Positions 15,228-23,266 of a stretch of 37,912 bases of DNA are shown one piece after another. The notes below the pieces were generated by a model. That model was given only the letters and a program-made list of their open reading frames with translations, ran no database searches and was not told the DNA's origin. The first letter of the stretch is position 1. Each line of letters starts with the position of its first letter. Both the position numbers and the translations under genes were made by a program. Source of the stretch: CAMYLR01 sp039590215 (GTDB lineage: Bacteria > Gemmatimonadota > Gemmatimonadetes > JACCXV01 > JAHWKZ01); contig JBDHFX010000011.1 of NCBI GenBank assembly GCA_039590215.1, positions 1 to 37,912 of the forward strand, written 5' to 3'.

Positions 15228-16777
15228 CAGATCCTGACGTGACGGTCACGCGGACCGGTCGGGGATTTCGTTGGCACGTTCTGGCGCTCGGGATCGCGCT
15301 CGTGACGCTGGCTGTTCTTCTCGCCGGTCGTTTCCCAACCAACGGCGTGCACTATGGTATCTGGTCGATCGTGCCCCCGCTGGTCACGCTGGTGCTCGCC
15401 TTCGCGCTGCGCGAAGTCATCACGGCCTTGTTCGTCGGCATCGTGCTGGGCGGCGTAATCAGCGGTGAGCTCAACATCGTCCAAGCGTTCCTGATCCCGT
15501 CGGTCGGGTCGGAGAACTACGCCCTTATTCTGCTGGTGTACCTGTGGTCATTGGGCGGGTTGATCGGCCTGTGGACCAAGACCGGCGGTGCCCAGCGGTT
15601 CGCCGAATGGGCCGGCAAACGGGTTGCGACGGGGCCCAGGTCGGCCAAGCTCTTCGCCTGGGTCATGGGACTCGTGTTCCATCAGGGAGGCACGATCAGC
15701 ACGGTTCTGACGGGGACGACGGTGCGGCCGGTCTCCGATGCCCACCGAGTGGCGCACGAAGAGTTGGCCTACATCGTCGACTCGACGGCGTCGCCCGCGG
15801 CGACGCTGATTCCGTTCAACGTGTGGCCGATCTACGTCGGCGGCTTGGTCGCCGGGAGCGTTCCGGTGCTGGCCACCCAGTCCGACGCGATCGGGTTCTT
15901 CTTCCGCGCTCTACCGTTCAACTTCTACGCGATCTTCGCGATTCTCTTCACGTTTTTGTTCGCGGGCGACAAGATGGGCTGGCTGACCGGGCGTCGAATG
16001 CGAACCGCGCGTCAGCGAGCGCGTGAGACAGGAGCACTCGATCGACCCGGCGCCACGCCGATGGCGGCCGACGATCTGACCCGCATCGACTTGCCAATCG
16101 GGTACCGGTCCGGACTGATCGACTTCTTTGCGCCGATCGGCACGTTGCTCGGCGTGGCGATCGGGCCGTTTGCGATCAGCTATTTCGTGCTCGGCCAGAG
16201 AGAATCGTCGGCGCTGTCATTGCCGATCGCCGAAGCGTTCGTGTTGGCGGTCTTGGTTGGAGTGGCGGTGGCGCTCGTTAAGGGGATGCGGTTGCATACG
16301 GTGATCGAAGGACTGCTGTCTGGTTGGCGCGGCGTTACGATCGGGGCGGTGGTTTTGGCGCTCGCGGTGACGCTCAAGTCGGTCGCCGACGGGGTAGGTA
16401 CGGCGCCCTACATCGTCGAGACGTTTGGGTCGGTTCCCCCGGTCATTCTGCCCGCGGCGTTGCTCTTCCTTTGCATGTTGGTCGCGTTTTCGACCGGTAC
16501 GTCATGGGGGACGTACGCGGTCATTTTCCCGGTGGCGATGCCGCTGGCGTGGGCGGTTCACCCGGACGCCACCTACCTGGCGCTCTGTTTTGGCGCGGTC
16601 ACCGGCGGGAGCGTGTTCGGGGACCAGTGCTCGCCGATCTCCGACACCACCATCCTGTCGTCGCTGGCGACCGGCTGTGATCTCATGGACCACGTCTTGA
16701 CCCAGCTCCCGCTGGCCTTAGCCGCCGCGACACTCGGCGGCCTGCTCTACGTTCTGGTGGCTGCGATTCTCATCTAG
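15224..16777 (+). CDS. NhaC-family Na+/H+ (or substrate/Na+) antiporter
   Basis: A 517-residue polytopic membrane protein with about eleven to twelve hydrophobic segments. Family marks are SPAATLIPFNVWP in the middle, STGTSWGTYAVIFPVAMPLA and, near the end, GGSVFGDQCSPISDTTILSS, the signature of the NhaC/ion-transporter superfamily. It most likely exchanges sodium, or an organic substrate, for protons. The start is a TTG overlapping the rpe stop (TTGA); a GTG at 15239 is possible. It closes the rsmB-PASTA-rpe unit. The substrate cannot be told from sequence; relatives include malate/lactate antiporters. Confidence 0.87.
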   Translation: MTDPDVTVTRTGRGFRWHVLALGIALVTLAVLLAGRFPTNGVHYGIWSIVPPLVTLVLAFALREVITALFVGIVLGGVISGELNIVQAFLIPSVGSENYALILLVYLWSLGGLIGLWTKTGGAQRFAEWAGKRVATGPRSAKLFAWVMGLVFHQGGTISTVLTGTTVRPVSDAHRVAHEELAYIVDSTASPAATLIPFNVWPIYVGGLVAGSVPVLATQSDAIGFFFRALPFNFYAIFAILFTFLFAGDKMGWLTGRRMRTARQRARETGALDRPGATPMAADDLTRIDLPIGYRSGLIDFFAPIGTLLGVAIGPFAISYFVLGQRESSALSLPIAEAFVLAVLVGVAVALVKGMRLHTVIEGLLSGWRGVTIGAVVLALAVTLKSVADGVGTAPYIVETFGSVPPVILPAALLFLCMLVAFSTGTSWGTYAVIFPVAMPLAWAVHPDATYLALCFGAVTGGSVFGDQCSPISDTTILSSLATGCDLMDHVLTQLPLALAAATLGGLLYVLVAAILI

Positions 16778-16813
16778 GACTAGATTCCCACCTCTATTCG
16801 CATTCCCTCGCTC

Positions 16814-16857
16814 TCCGGGACGACCCGGACCACGAGGGCGGCGCCGCGCGGCGGCGC
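16814..16857. other. Two adjacent inverted repeats upstream of ffh
   Basis: The 110-base gap between the antiporter and ffh contains TCCGGG/CCCGGA with a four-base loop (16814-16829) and, 11 bases later, GCGCCGC/GCGGCGC with a three-base loop (16841-16857). Both arms are perfect. A five-T run follows only at 16872-16876, too far for a classic intrinsic terminator. They may be weak or Rho-assisted terminator hairpins, or leader structures for ffh. Confidence 0.45.
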
Positions 16858-16887
16858 ACGATCCGCGACCGTTTTTGTCAAGGGAAC

Positions 16888-18201
16888 ATGTTCGACGAGC
16901 TGAGTGCCAAACTCGATGGCGCCCTGGCGCGCTTTCGAAGCCGTGGAGTTCTCGACGAAGAGCTCATCACCGAAGGGATGCGTGAGGTCCGGCGCGCGCT
17001 CCTCGAGGCCGATGTCCACTATCGCGTTGCAAAGGATTTCTGCGCTCGAGTGGCGGAGCGCGCCCGTGGGCAGGAGATCGCTCGCTCGGTCACTCCAGCG
17101 CAACAAGTGATCAAGATCGTGCACGACGAGTTGGTAGATCTCCTTGGTGGCGCCAACGCGCCACTCGAGGAGGCCCGGCAACCGCCGACGGTGATCGCGC
17201 TAGTCGGGTTGCAAGGCTCCGGCAAGACGACGACCGCGGCCAAGCTCGCCCACCGCATGGCGAAGCGCGGCCGGCGACCGTTGCTCGTAGCGGCGGATGT
17301 TCATCGGCCGGCGGCGATCGATCAGCTCGAGACGCTGGCCCGTGAACTCGGCTTTCCGGTGGTAGCGGATCGAAACGAGACCCGGGTTGAGCGGCTGGCC
17401 CAAGCCGGAGTCGAGCGGGCACGGGCAGACAAACGGAACGTCGTCATCGTCGACACCGCCGGTCGACTACACATCGACCATGCGATGATGGCCGAGTTGG
17501 AGCGCGTTGTCCAAGCGGTGACGCCCCACGAGCTCTTGCTTGTCGCCGACGGAATGACCGGGCACGACGCCGTCCAGATCGCCGAAACGTTTGGCGCGAA
17601 GCTGCCGCTGACGGGCGTGATCCTGACCAAGCTGGACGGTGATGCGCGCGGCGGTGCCGCGCTCTCGATCCACGGGGTGACCGGCCTGCCGATCAAGTTT
17701 ATCGGCGTTGGCGAGCGGACTGACGGCCTGGAGCCGTTTCATCCCGATCGGATGGCGGGACGGATCCTCGACCGGGGCGACGTCGTGTCGCTGGTCGAGA
17801 AGGCGCAGGAGGCGATCGATGTAGAAGACGCCAGCCGGCTGGAGAAAAAAGTCGGTCGTGGGAAGCTCGACCTGGAAGATTTTCTCACCGCCCTGCGGCA
17901 GTTGGAGGGGATGGGGCCGTTACAGGGATTGATCGGGATGCTCCCTGGCGTCGGGAAGCAGTTGCGGGATGTCGACGTCGATCCGAGCCGGCTCAAGCGT
18001 GTCGAGGCGATCATCCTGTCGATGACGCCAGCTGAACGACGCAATCCCAAGCTGCTCGACGGCAGTCGTCGCAAGAGAATCGCGAATGGCAGCGGCACTT
18101 CGGTTCAAGAAATCAACCAGCTCATGAAACAGTTTGGGCAGATGAACAAGATGATGAAGGCACTCAAGACGACGCTGGGATCACAGCGTCAAAGGAGGTA
18201 A
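16888..18201 (+). CDS. ffh: Signal recognition particle protein Ffh
   Basis: The SRP GTPase that with 4.5S RNA delivers nascent membrane proteins to FtsY and SecYEG. The 437-residue protein has the N domain, a G domain with GLQGSGKTTTAAKL (about residue 107), DVHRPAAIDQL, DTAGRLHID, TKLDGDARGGAAL and GVGE, then a methionine-rich M domain from about residue 310 with MGPLQGLIGMLPG and the C-terminal KQFGQMNKMMKAL. An AAGGGA lies before the ATG. It leads the ffh-rpsP-rimM-trmD-rplS-rnhB cluster found in many bacteria. No SRP RNA gene was seen in the window. Confidence 0.97.
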   Translation: MFDELSAKLDGALARFRSRGVLDEELITEGMREVRRALLEADVHYRVAKDFCARVAERARGQEIARSVTPAQQVIKIVHDELVDLLGGANAPLEEARQPPTVIALVGLQGSGKTTTAAKLAHRMAKRGRRPLLVAADVHRPAAIDQLETLARELGFPVVADRNETRVERLAQAGVERARADKRNVVIVDTAGRLHIDHAMMAELERVVQAVTPHELLLVADGMTGHDAVQIAETFGAKLPLTGVILTKLDGDARGGAALSIHGVTGLPIKFIGVGERTDGLEPFHPDRMAGRILDRGDVVSLVEKAQEAIDVEDASRLEKKVGRGKLDLEDFLTALRQLEGMGPLQGLIGMLPGVGKQLRDVDVDPSRLKRVEAIILSMTPAERRNPKLLDGSRRKRIANGSGTSVQEINQLMKQFGQMNKMMKALKTTLGSQRQRR

Positions 18202-18204
18202 CTC

Positions 18205-18618
18205 GTGGCAGTACGCATTCGACTGCGGCGCATGGGCACCAAGAAGAAACCCCATTATCGCTTAGTGGTGGCTGATTCCAAGAGCCCTCGTGACGGGCGG
18301 TTCCTGGACACGATCGGGACGTACAATCCGCGTGTGGACCCGGCCGAGATCAACATCGACCGCGACAAAGCGCTGGAGTGGTTGGAGAGCGGCGCCGAGC
18401 CGAGCGACACGGCGCGATCGCTGCTCTCAAAGGTCGGCGTCTGGCAGCGATTCAGAACTGGCGAATGGCCGGTGGAAGCGCCGCGCCCGGAGCCTGCACC
18501 CGTCGTCGAGCCTGCACCCGTCGTCGAGTCGGCGCCCGTCGTCGAGTCCGCGCCCGTCGTCGAACCCGCGCCCGAGCTGACCGATTACACCCCGCCGGCA
18601 ACGGAGGAGTTGGGCTGA
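18205..18618 (+). CDS. rpsP: 30S ribosomal protein S16 with Pro/Val/Glu-rich tail
   Basis: Residues 1-85 form a normal S16 (MAVRIRLRRMGTKKKPHYR, VVADSKSPRDGRFLDTIGTYNP). About 50 further residues follow, of which about 29 are a tandem repeat of the hexamer EPAPVV or ESAPVV. The total of 137 residues exceeds the usual 80-90. The GTG start follows an excellent AAAGGAGGT, the best Shine-Dalgarno in the window, which fixes the start. It sits three bases after ffh and before rimM. The tail is probably disordered and surface exposed; its role is unknown. Confidence 0.95.
   Translation: MAVRIRLRRMGTKKKPHYRLVVADSKSPRDGRFLDTIGTYNPRVDPAEINIDRDKALEWLESGAEPSDTARSLLSKVGVWQRFRTGEWPVEAPRPEPAPVVEPAPVVESAPVVESAPVVEPAPELTDYTPPATEELG
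18490..18576 (+). repeat. Tandem 18-bp repeat within rpsP
   Basis: Four full 18-base units and one partial unit (starts at 18490, 18508, 18526, 18544 and 18562), each encoding E(P/S)APVV. The first two units are identical; later ones differ at a few bases, so the array has begun to diverge. It produces artificial open frames in the other strands and frames. Confidence 0.9.
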
Positions 18619-18635
18619 CGAAACCGGAGACCCTG

Positions 18636-19139
18636 GTGACGGTGGGTCGGATCGTGAAAGCCCACGGGCTCAAAGGCGAGGTCCAGGTCGAGCCGCTGAC
18701 CGAGCACGACGAGCGGTTCGCAGTCGGGCGTACACTTGTGCTTGCGCCCGACATTGATGCCGAAGGCGTGCCGGTGTCGATCGAGACCAGCCGACGCCAC
18801 AAGCGACGGTGGTTGGTAAAGTTCGAGCGGATCGACGACCGCACTCACGCTGAACAGCGCGCCGGATATTACCTGTTGATCCCGCAGGACGAGGTGGTTC
18901 GTGCGCGAGCCGAGGACGAGTTCTTTCTGCATGCGCTGGCAGGGTGTGAAGTGCGAGATGACACCGGTCGCTCGCTCGGCAACGTGATCTCGGTGATCGA
19001 GTCGAAAGGACCGGCGTTGTTGGAGATTGGCGAACCTGACGGCCGGCGTCGGTTCCTGCCGTTCGTCAAGGAGTTCGTGCGCCGGGTTGATGCGACGACG
19101 ATCGTCGTGAGCCCGCCAGAAGGGTGGGAGGAGCTGTAA
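18636..19139 (+). CDS. rimM: Ribosome maturation factor RimM
   Basis: Helps assemble the 30S head around S19 and 16S rRNA helices 31 and 33b. The 167-residue protein has the RimM N-domain VGRIVKAHGLKGEVQVEPLT and the PRC-barrel part EDEFFLHALAGCEVRDDTGRS, ending FVRRVDATTIVVSPPEGW. The start is uncertain: GTG 18636 has GGAGA five bases upstream and is preferred; a CTG at 18615 would make a CTGA overlap with rpsP like other junctions here, and GTG 18642 is also possible. It lies between rpsP and trmD in the conserved order. Confidence 0.93.
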   Translation: MTVGRIVKAHGLKGEVQVEPLTEHDERFAVGRTLVLAPDIDAEGVPVSIETSRRHKRRWLVKFERIDDRTHAEQRAGYYLLIPQDEVVRARAEDEFFLHALAGCEVRDDTGRSLGNVISVIESKGPALLEIGEPDGRRRFLPFVKEFVRRVDATTIVVSPPEGWEEL

Positions 19140-19141
19140 AC

Positions 19142-19858
19142 GTGCACGTCAACATCGTGACTTTGTTTCCGGACTACTTCACCCAGCCGCTCAAGCAATC
19201 GATGACTGGTCGCGCCCGTTCCAAGGGGCTTTTCTCGTACGACGTGATCGATTTGCGCGAGTTCGTGCCCGAGGGCGAACAGGTCGATGACTACCCGTAC
19301 GGTGGCGGTGGCGGCATGGTGCTGAAGCCCGAGCCAGTTTTCGGCGCGTACGACTCCCTCGAAGAGCCTGACCCGTTCATTCTGCTGTCGGCTCGGGGTA
19401 GGGTGTTCACGCATAAGGTGGCGGTCGAGCTGGCGGTCAAGCCGGAGCTGACGCTCCTGTGCGGACACTATAAGGATGTCGACGAGCGGGTTCGCGAGAC
19501 GCTCGTGACTGACGAGATCTCGCTGGGTGACTTCGTTCTGTCGGGTGGCGAGATAGCGGCGCTGGCCGTGATCGACGCCGTGGTCAGGTTGTTGCCCGGT
19601 GTTCTGGGCGATTTCGACAGCGCGCAGGGGGATTCGTTTCATGACGAGTGGGCGCTGGGGCCGCCTTCGTATACGCGACCCGCGGTGTTCCGCGGGCTCG
19701 AGGTACCGGAGGTGCTGCGATCGGGGAATCACGCAGCGGTGGCGCGTTGGCGGCATCAAGCAGCGGAGCGGATCACCCGCGAGCGGCGCCCCGATCTGGT
19801 GAAGCGGGCCGGCCGCGAAGCCGGCGATGACACGACCGAACAGACAGAAATTGAGTGA
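19142..19858 (+). CDS. trmD: tRNA (guanine-37-N1)-methyltransferase TrmD
   Basis: Methylates G37 of tRNAs with G36, preventing frameshifting. The 238-residue SPOUT protein shows NIVTLFPDYF, the PYGGGGGMVL knot-region glycines, LLCGHYKDVDERV, DEISLGDFVLSGGEIAALAVIDA and the RPAVFRGLEVPEVLRSGNHA motif that contacts tRNA. The GTG at 19142 is preceded by GGAGGAG at eight bases and sits two bases after the rimM stop. It ends about 30 bases before rplS, whose own promoter begins inside its last codons. Confidence 0.97.
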   Translation: MHVNIVTLFPDYFTQPLKQSMTGRARSKGLFSYDVIDLREFVPEGEQVDDYPYGGGGGMVLKPEPVFGAYDSLEEPDPFILLSARGRVFTHKVAVELAVKPELTLLCGHYKDVDERVRETLVTDEISLGDFVLSGGEIAALAVIDAVVRLLPGVLGDFDSAQGDSFHDEWALGPPSYTRPAVFRGLEVPEVLRSGNHAAVARWRHQAAERITRERRPDLVKRAGREAGDDTTEQTEIE

Positions 19859-19889
19859 CGGTCAAACCGTTGAGCGGTATACTTAAAGA
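19855..19889 (+). promoter_or_regulatory. Leaderless-type promoter of rplS (GTGACG - 17 bp - TATACT)
   Basis: GTGACG (19855-19860), a 17-base spacer and TATACT (19878-19883) end six bases before the rplS ATG at 19890. No Shine-Dalgarno is present. The box predicts transcription from the start codon itself. The upstream half overlaps the end of trmD. This is the clearest leaderless-type promoter in the window. Confidence 0.6.
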
Positions 19890-20231
19890 ATGATGGATCT
19901 CGACATCGGACTAGAGCCAAAGCGCGACGACATCCCCGACTTTCGACCCGGCGACACGGTGCGAGTGAACGTCCGCGTGGTCGAGGGTCAGAAGGAACGC
20001 CTCCAGGCGTTCGAGGGTGTGGTGATCCGTCGCAAAGGCGGCGGGCCGAGCGAGACCTTTACCGTCCGCAAGGTATCAAACGGGGTCGGTGTCGAGCGCA
20101 TCTTTCCGCTCAACTCACCGGTGGTGACCGAGATTCGCGTCGTTCGCGAAGGACGTGTCCGCCGGGCCAAGCTGTACTACTTGCGCGAGCTGTCCGGGAA
20201 GGCCGCCCGCATCCGCGAGCGGCGCCGCTAA
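19890..20231 (+). CDS. rplS: 50S ribosomal protein L19
   Basis: A 113-residue L19 that lies at the 30S-50S interface. Characteristic stretches are FRPGDTVRVNVRVVEGQKER, QAFEGVVIRRKGGGPSETFTVRK, GVGVERIFPLNSP and VRRAKLYYLRELSGKAARIRE. Two ATG codons are adjacent at 19890 and 19893. No ribosome-binding site is present, and a TATACT box lies six bases upstream, so translation is probably leaderless. It is the usual gene after trmD. Confidence 0.97.
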   Translation: MMDLDIGLEPKRDDIPDFRPGDTVRVNVRVVEGQKERLQAFEGVVIRRKGGGPSETFTVRKVSNGVGVERIFPLNSPVVTEIRVVREGRVRRAKLYYLRELSGKAARIRERRR

Positions 20232-20322
20232 CGCGCAGCCGGTTCCGACGCTGACAGGCCTCGAGGACCGGCTCTCTCAACTCTCCATAACCGAAATCTC
20301 CGTCACTTTATCTCGCCGGCGC

Positions 20323-21228
20323 ATGGTCGGACGGCGGACGGTTAGCTATCTGCTGGACGATCCTCGGTCGGGGGTCCAAGCGCTCGGACGGCGCTACCTG
20401 GCGATCGTTCGGGCGCGTGAGCGCGAGAGTCAGCGGCTCAAGAACCTGCTCGACATGGAACGCGAGTTGGCCGGTGACCGGCAGGTAGTCGCTGGAGTCG
20501 ACGAGGTTGGCGTCTCCCCGATCGCGGGACCGGTGGTGGCTGCCGCGGTGGTGCTACCGGCGGGGTGGATCGCCGACGGGCTTGATGACTCCAAACGACT
20601 CGACCCGGGCCGGCGGGAGCGACTCGACCGCGCGATCCGAGCCGATGCGATGGCCGTGGGTGTCGGCGCCGTCAGCGAGCGGATGATCGATCGGATCAAC
20701 ATCTATCAAGCGAGTCTGATGGCGATGCGACTGGCGCTCGAACAGCTCGATCGGCCAGTCGACCTGGCGCTCCTGGACGGGCGGCCACCGCGGGCGTTTC
20801 CGGTGCCACATCGGGCGATCGTCGGCGGCGACGGGCGGGTGCGATCGATCGCCGCGGCCTCGATCATCGCCAAGGTGGCCCGTGACCGGCTGCTCGTCGA
20901 GGCCGATCGGCGCTGGCCCGAGTACGGGTTTGCACGTCACAAGGGCTACATGACCCCGGAGCACATTCGGGCCCTAAGAAAGCACGGCGTGACGCCGATC
21001 CATCGGCTATCTTTTCCACGGGTCTGGGCCGAGGCGGATGCCATGGGTCCACTGTACCGCGATATCGAAGCTCAACTGGCGAAAGCCGCTACGACCTCGA
21101 CACTCGAAGCTGCCGAGTTTGCGCTCGATGCCGCTCGCGCATCACTTCACGCCTCGGAGGAGCGGCTTCTTCAGCGGCTGCTCGAGTCACAGCGGGAGAA
21201 GGTCCTTTTCTTGCAAGCGGATGACTAG
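20323..21228 (+). CDS. rnhB: RNase HII, divergent in the GRG motif, with C-terminal extension
   Basis: Cleaves RNA in RNA-DNA hybrids and at single ribonucleotides. The DEDD metal residues are Asp60, Glu61 (GVDEVG), Asp152 (LLDGR) and Asp188 (KVARDRL), with SIAAASIIAKVARDR and GFARHKGYMTPEH nearby. The usual GRGP after the first acid pair is GVSP here, so the arginine that reads the RNA-DNA junction is absent. An N-terminal helical part resembles the Bacillus-type long RNase HII, and about 65 C-terminal residues look coiled-coil. The start is unsure: homology seems to begin before ATG 20323, but no ATG, GTG or TTG lies between that point and the rplS stop. The GTG at 20155 inside rplS is the next option. 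Confidence 0.85.
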   Translation: MVGRRTVSYLLDDPRSGVQALGRRYLAIVRARERESQRLKNLLDMERELAGDRQVVAGVDEVGVSPIAGPVVAAAVVLPAGWIADGLDDSKRLDPGRRERLDRAIRADAMAVGVGAVSERMIDRINIYQASLMAMRLALEQLDRPVDLALLDGRPPRAFPVPHRAIVGGDGRVRSIAAASIIAKVARDRLLVEADRRWPEYGFARHKGYMTPEHIRALRKHGVTPIHRLSFPRVWAEADAMGPLYRDIEAQLAKAATTSTLEAAEFALDAARASLHASEERLLQRLLESQREKVLFLQADD

Positions 21229-22396
21229 CGTGAAGCGCCCTGTCTACCTCGATTATCACTCCACTACGCCGTGCGATCCGCGGGTCGTAGAAGCGATGCT
21301 GCCTTGCTTTACAGACACCTTTGGCAACTCGTCCAGTCGTGGTCACGTCTTTGGCCGGGTCGCGGAGGAGTTGGTCGAGGATGCGCGACGCAGAATCGCC
21401 GGTTTGCTCGGTGCCCAGGCGTCCGAGATCATCTTTACCGGCGGCGCCACCGAATCGAACAACTTGGCGGTGACCGGCGCGGGATGTGCCAGACGGGAAG
21501 CTGGTGACGGCAATCACGTCGTGAGCTGCGTGACCGAGCACAAGTCAGTGATCTGCCCGCTCGAGCGGCTGGAGGACGAGGGCTTTGAAGTCACTATGCT
21601 GCCGGTGGACGAGCGCGGCCGGATCGATCTGGACGCGCTATCGGCGGCGCTCACCGAGAACACGATTCTGGTCACGCTGATGCTCGCCAGCAACGAGATC
21701 GGCAACATTCATCCAATCGCCGAGGTCGCGCGTCGCGCACACGACGTCGGCGCGTGGGTTCACACCGACGCGGTACAAGCGATCGGCAAGGTACCGGTCG
21801 ACGTCAACGATCTGGATGTCGACATGCTTTCGCTGTCCGCGCACAAGTTCTATGGGCCTAAAGGCATCGGTGCGCTCTACCGTCGAGAGAGCCCGCGGCG
21901 CGTCAAGCTCAAGCCGTGCATCATCGGCGGCGGGCACGAGCGCGGGGTTCGATCCGGGACGCACAACGTGCCCGGGATCGTGGGTCTGGCGACCGCTTTC
22001 GAGCTGGCGGTTCAAGAGCGCGAAGAAGAAAGCCGACGGGTGGCCGCGCTCCGCGACCGATTGGAGAGCCGGCTCACCGAGGAGATCGATGGCCTAGTCG
22101 TAAACGGAGACTGCGAGCACCGGTTGCCCAACAACCTAAGCGTCTCGATCCCGTACGTAGACGGTGAGGCGCTGCTGCTTTCGTTGGATGACGTAGCAGT
22201 TTCGAGTGGCTCTGCGTGCAAATCGGAGACCGCCGGCACATCCCACGTCATCAAAGCGCTCGGTCGGGAAGAGGATGACGGTCGCGGTACTATCCGCTTT
22301 GGGTTAGGGCGGTGGACGACCGAAGAGGAGATTGACTTTGCGGTTGGGCGGGTTGCTGAAACGGTCAACCACCTGCGCGCCCTCTCCACCCTTTAG
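21221..22396 (+). CDS. Cysteine desulfurase, NifS/IscS type
   Basis: A PLP enzyme that takes sulfur from cysteine as a persulfide for Fe-S clusters, thiamine and tRNA thiolation. The 391-residue protein starts VYLDYHSTTPCDP and carries FTGGATESNNLAV, His107 (TEHKS), the PLP lysine Lys209 in SAHKFYGPKGIG, RSGTHNVPGIVG and the catalytic Cys333 in SSGSACKSE. It overlaps rnhB by eight bases (ATGACTAG). No iscU, iscA or thiI is beside it, so its partner is unknown; it could supply sulfur for ThiS. I leave the symbol blank because iscS and nifS cannot be separated here. Confidence 0.94.
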   Translation: MTSVKRPVYLDYHSTTPCDPRVVEAMLPCFTDTFGNSSSRGHVFGRVAEELVEDARRRIAGLLGAQASEIIFTGGATESNNLAVTGAGCARREAGDGNHVVSCVTEHKSVICPLERLEDEGFEVTMLPVDERGRIDLDALSAALTENTILVTLMLASNEIGNIHPIAEVARRAHDVGAWVHTDAVQAIGKVPVDVNDLDVDMLSLSAHKFYGPKGIGALYRRESPRRVKLKPCIIGGGHERGVRSGTHNVPGIVGLATAFELAVQEREEESRRVAALRDRLESRLTEEIDGLVVNGDCEHRLPNNLSVSIPYVDGEALLLSLDDVAVSSGSACKSETAGTSHVIKALGREEDDGRGTIRFGLGRWTTEEEIDFAVGRVAETVNHLRALSTL

Positions 22397-22431
22397 GCTT
22401 CACATAGTCGACGAATCTCGTTGTTCCGCTT

Positions 22432-23148
22432 TTACGTCCCGCGTACTGACCCCGACCCGGTGATTCGTGAGCTGACGCTGGGGTCGCCGGTGTAGTGAAC
22501 GTCACCACTACCGGTGACGGTGGCGCTCAGACTCTCCGATACATCCAATCCGATCTCGCCGCTCCCGGTGACGTTCACGTTCGCCGTACGCGCGGGGACG
22601 CTGAACAGGTCGAGCTCACCCGAGCCCGAGACGTTGGCGTCGATCTCGTCGGCGGTTCCGACCATGGTGACCTCGCCGGACCCCGAGACATTCGCATCGA
22701 GATCCCCAAAGTCGCCTTCGACCGATAAATCACTCGATCCGGAAACACCGGCGTCAAACGCGGCGCTGCGAACGCCGGTCACGTTGACGTCGGAGCTGCC
22801 ACTCGAGTGGATCGCCGACAGGCTCATTACGGTGATCGCGATCTTGATGTCGTTCCTTGAGCGATAGGAACCGTCGAAATCGATCTCGAGCTCGCGTCCT
22901 TGAACCTTGGTCTCCACCAGCGGGAGCAGGTTGTCGTCACCGATCAACGTGAGCGATTGTGGCTCACCAACCTTGATTTCGACATCGAAATCGCCGCCGA
23001 CTTCGACTCGATCAAAAGCGGCGAGCGCACGGTTTTCGCTGGTGACATTTCCCGAACCGGCGGTCTGGGGGCCATCCCAGTTCACTGAGATGCCGCACCC
23101 GGCGATCGACACGACCGCAACGAGGGGCGTGAGGGCTAGACTTCTCAT
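22432..23148 (-). CDS. Putative GIN-domain (DUF2807) lipoprotein
   Basis: A 238-residue secreted protein with a lipoprotein signal ending at the lipobox SIAGC (Cys18). The body begins FDRVEVGGDFDVEIKVGEPQSLTLIGDDNLLPLV, typical of the putative auto-transporter adhesin GIN domain (DUF2807), and continues with a right-handed repeat of VSGSGEV, VSGSGEL, TGSGEI and TGSGDV steps, fitting a beta-helix. The ATG at 23148 has GGAGG six bases upstream; an upstream in-frame ATG at 23238 would lack a signal peptide. It converges on the cysteine desulfurase with a 35-base gap and is divergent from the kelch gene. The function is unknown; adhesion or cell-surface roles are only suggested. Confidence 0.88.
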   Translation of the reverse strand: MRSLALTPLVAVVSIAGCGISVNWDGPQTAGSGNVTSENRALAAFDRVEVGGDFDVEIKVGEPQSLTLIGDDNLLPLVETKVQGRELEIDFDGSYRSRNDIKIAITVMSLSAIHSSGSSDVNVTGVRSAAFDAGVSGSSDLSVEGDFGDLDANVSGSGEVTMVGTADEIDANVSGSGELDLFSVPARTANVNVTGSGEIGLDVSESLSATVTGSGDVHYTGDPSVSSRITGSGSVRGT

Positions 23149-23231
23149 CAGTACCTCCGCAGAATTGATCAGGTGGTGATCTCCAGTACTCCCTACGTCG
23201 GCGGTCGGCCCCGAGTTTCGCCCTCGGACGC

Positions 23232-23266
23232 CTGTCACGGACAGCGGACCGGGTTACGTTAAACCC
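23232..23266 (+). promoter_or_regulatory. Leaderless-type promoter of the kelch gene with inverted repeats
   Basis: TACGTT (23255-23260) lies six bases before the ATG at 23267, with a weak -35 CTGTCA (23232-23237) 17 bases upstream. CTGTC/GACAG with a three-base loop (23232-23244) covers the -35, and GGGTT/AACCC (23251-23266) brackets the -10. No Shine-Dalgarno is present. The repeats are candidate operators. Confidence 0.45.

Noticed and set aside
16778..16887. A possible SRP 4.5S RNA gene near ffh
   Set aside because: The conserved tetraloop and GGTCAGG/GGAAGG-type core of SRP RNA is absent; the stems seen are short and unrelated.
18452..18844. Arginine-rich open frames over the rpsP repeat
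   Set aside because: They come from reading the 18-bp repeat in the wrong strand or frame.
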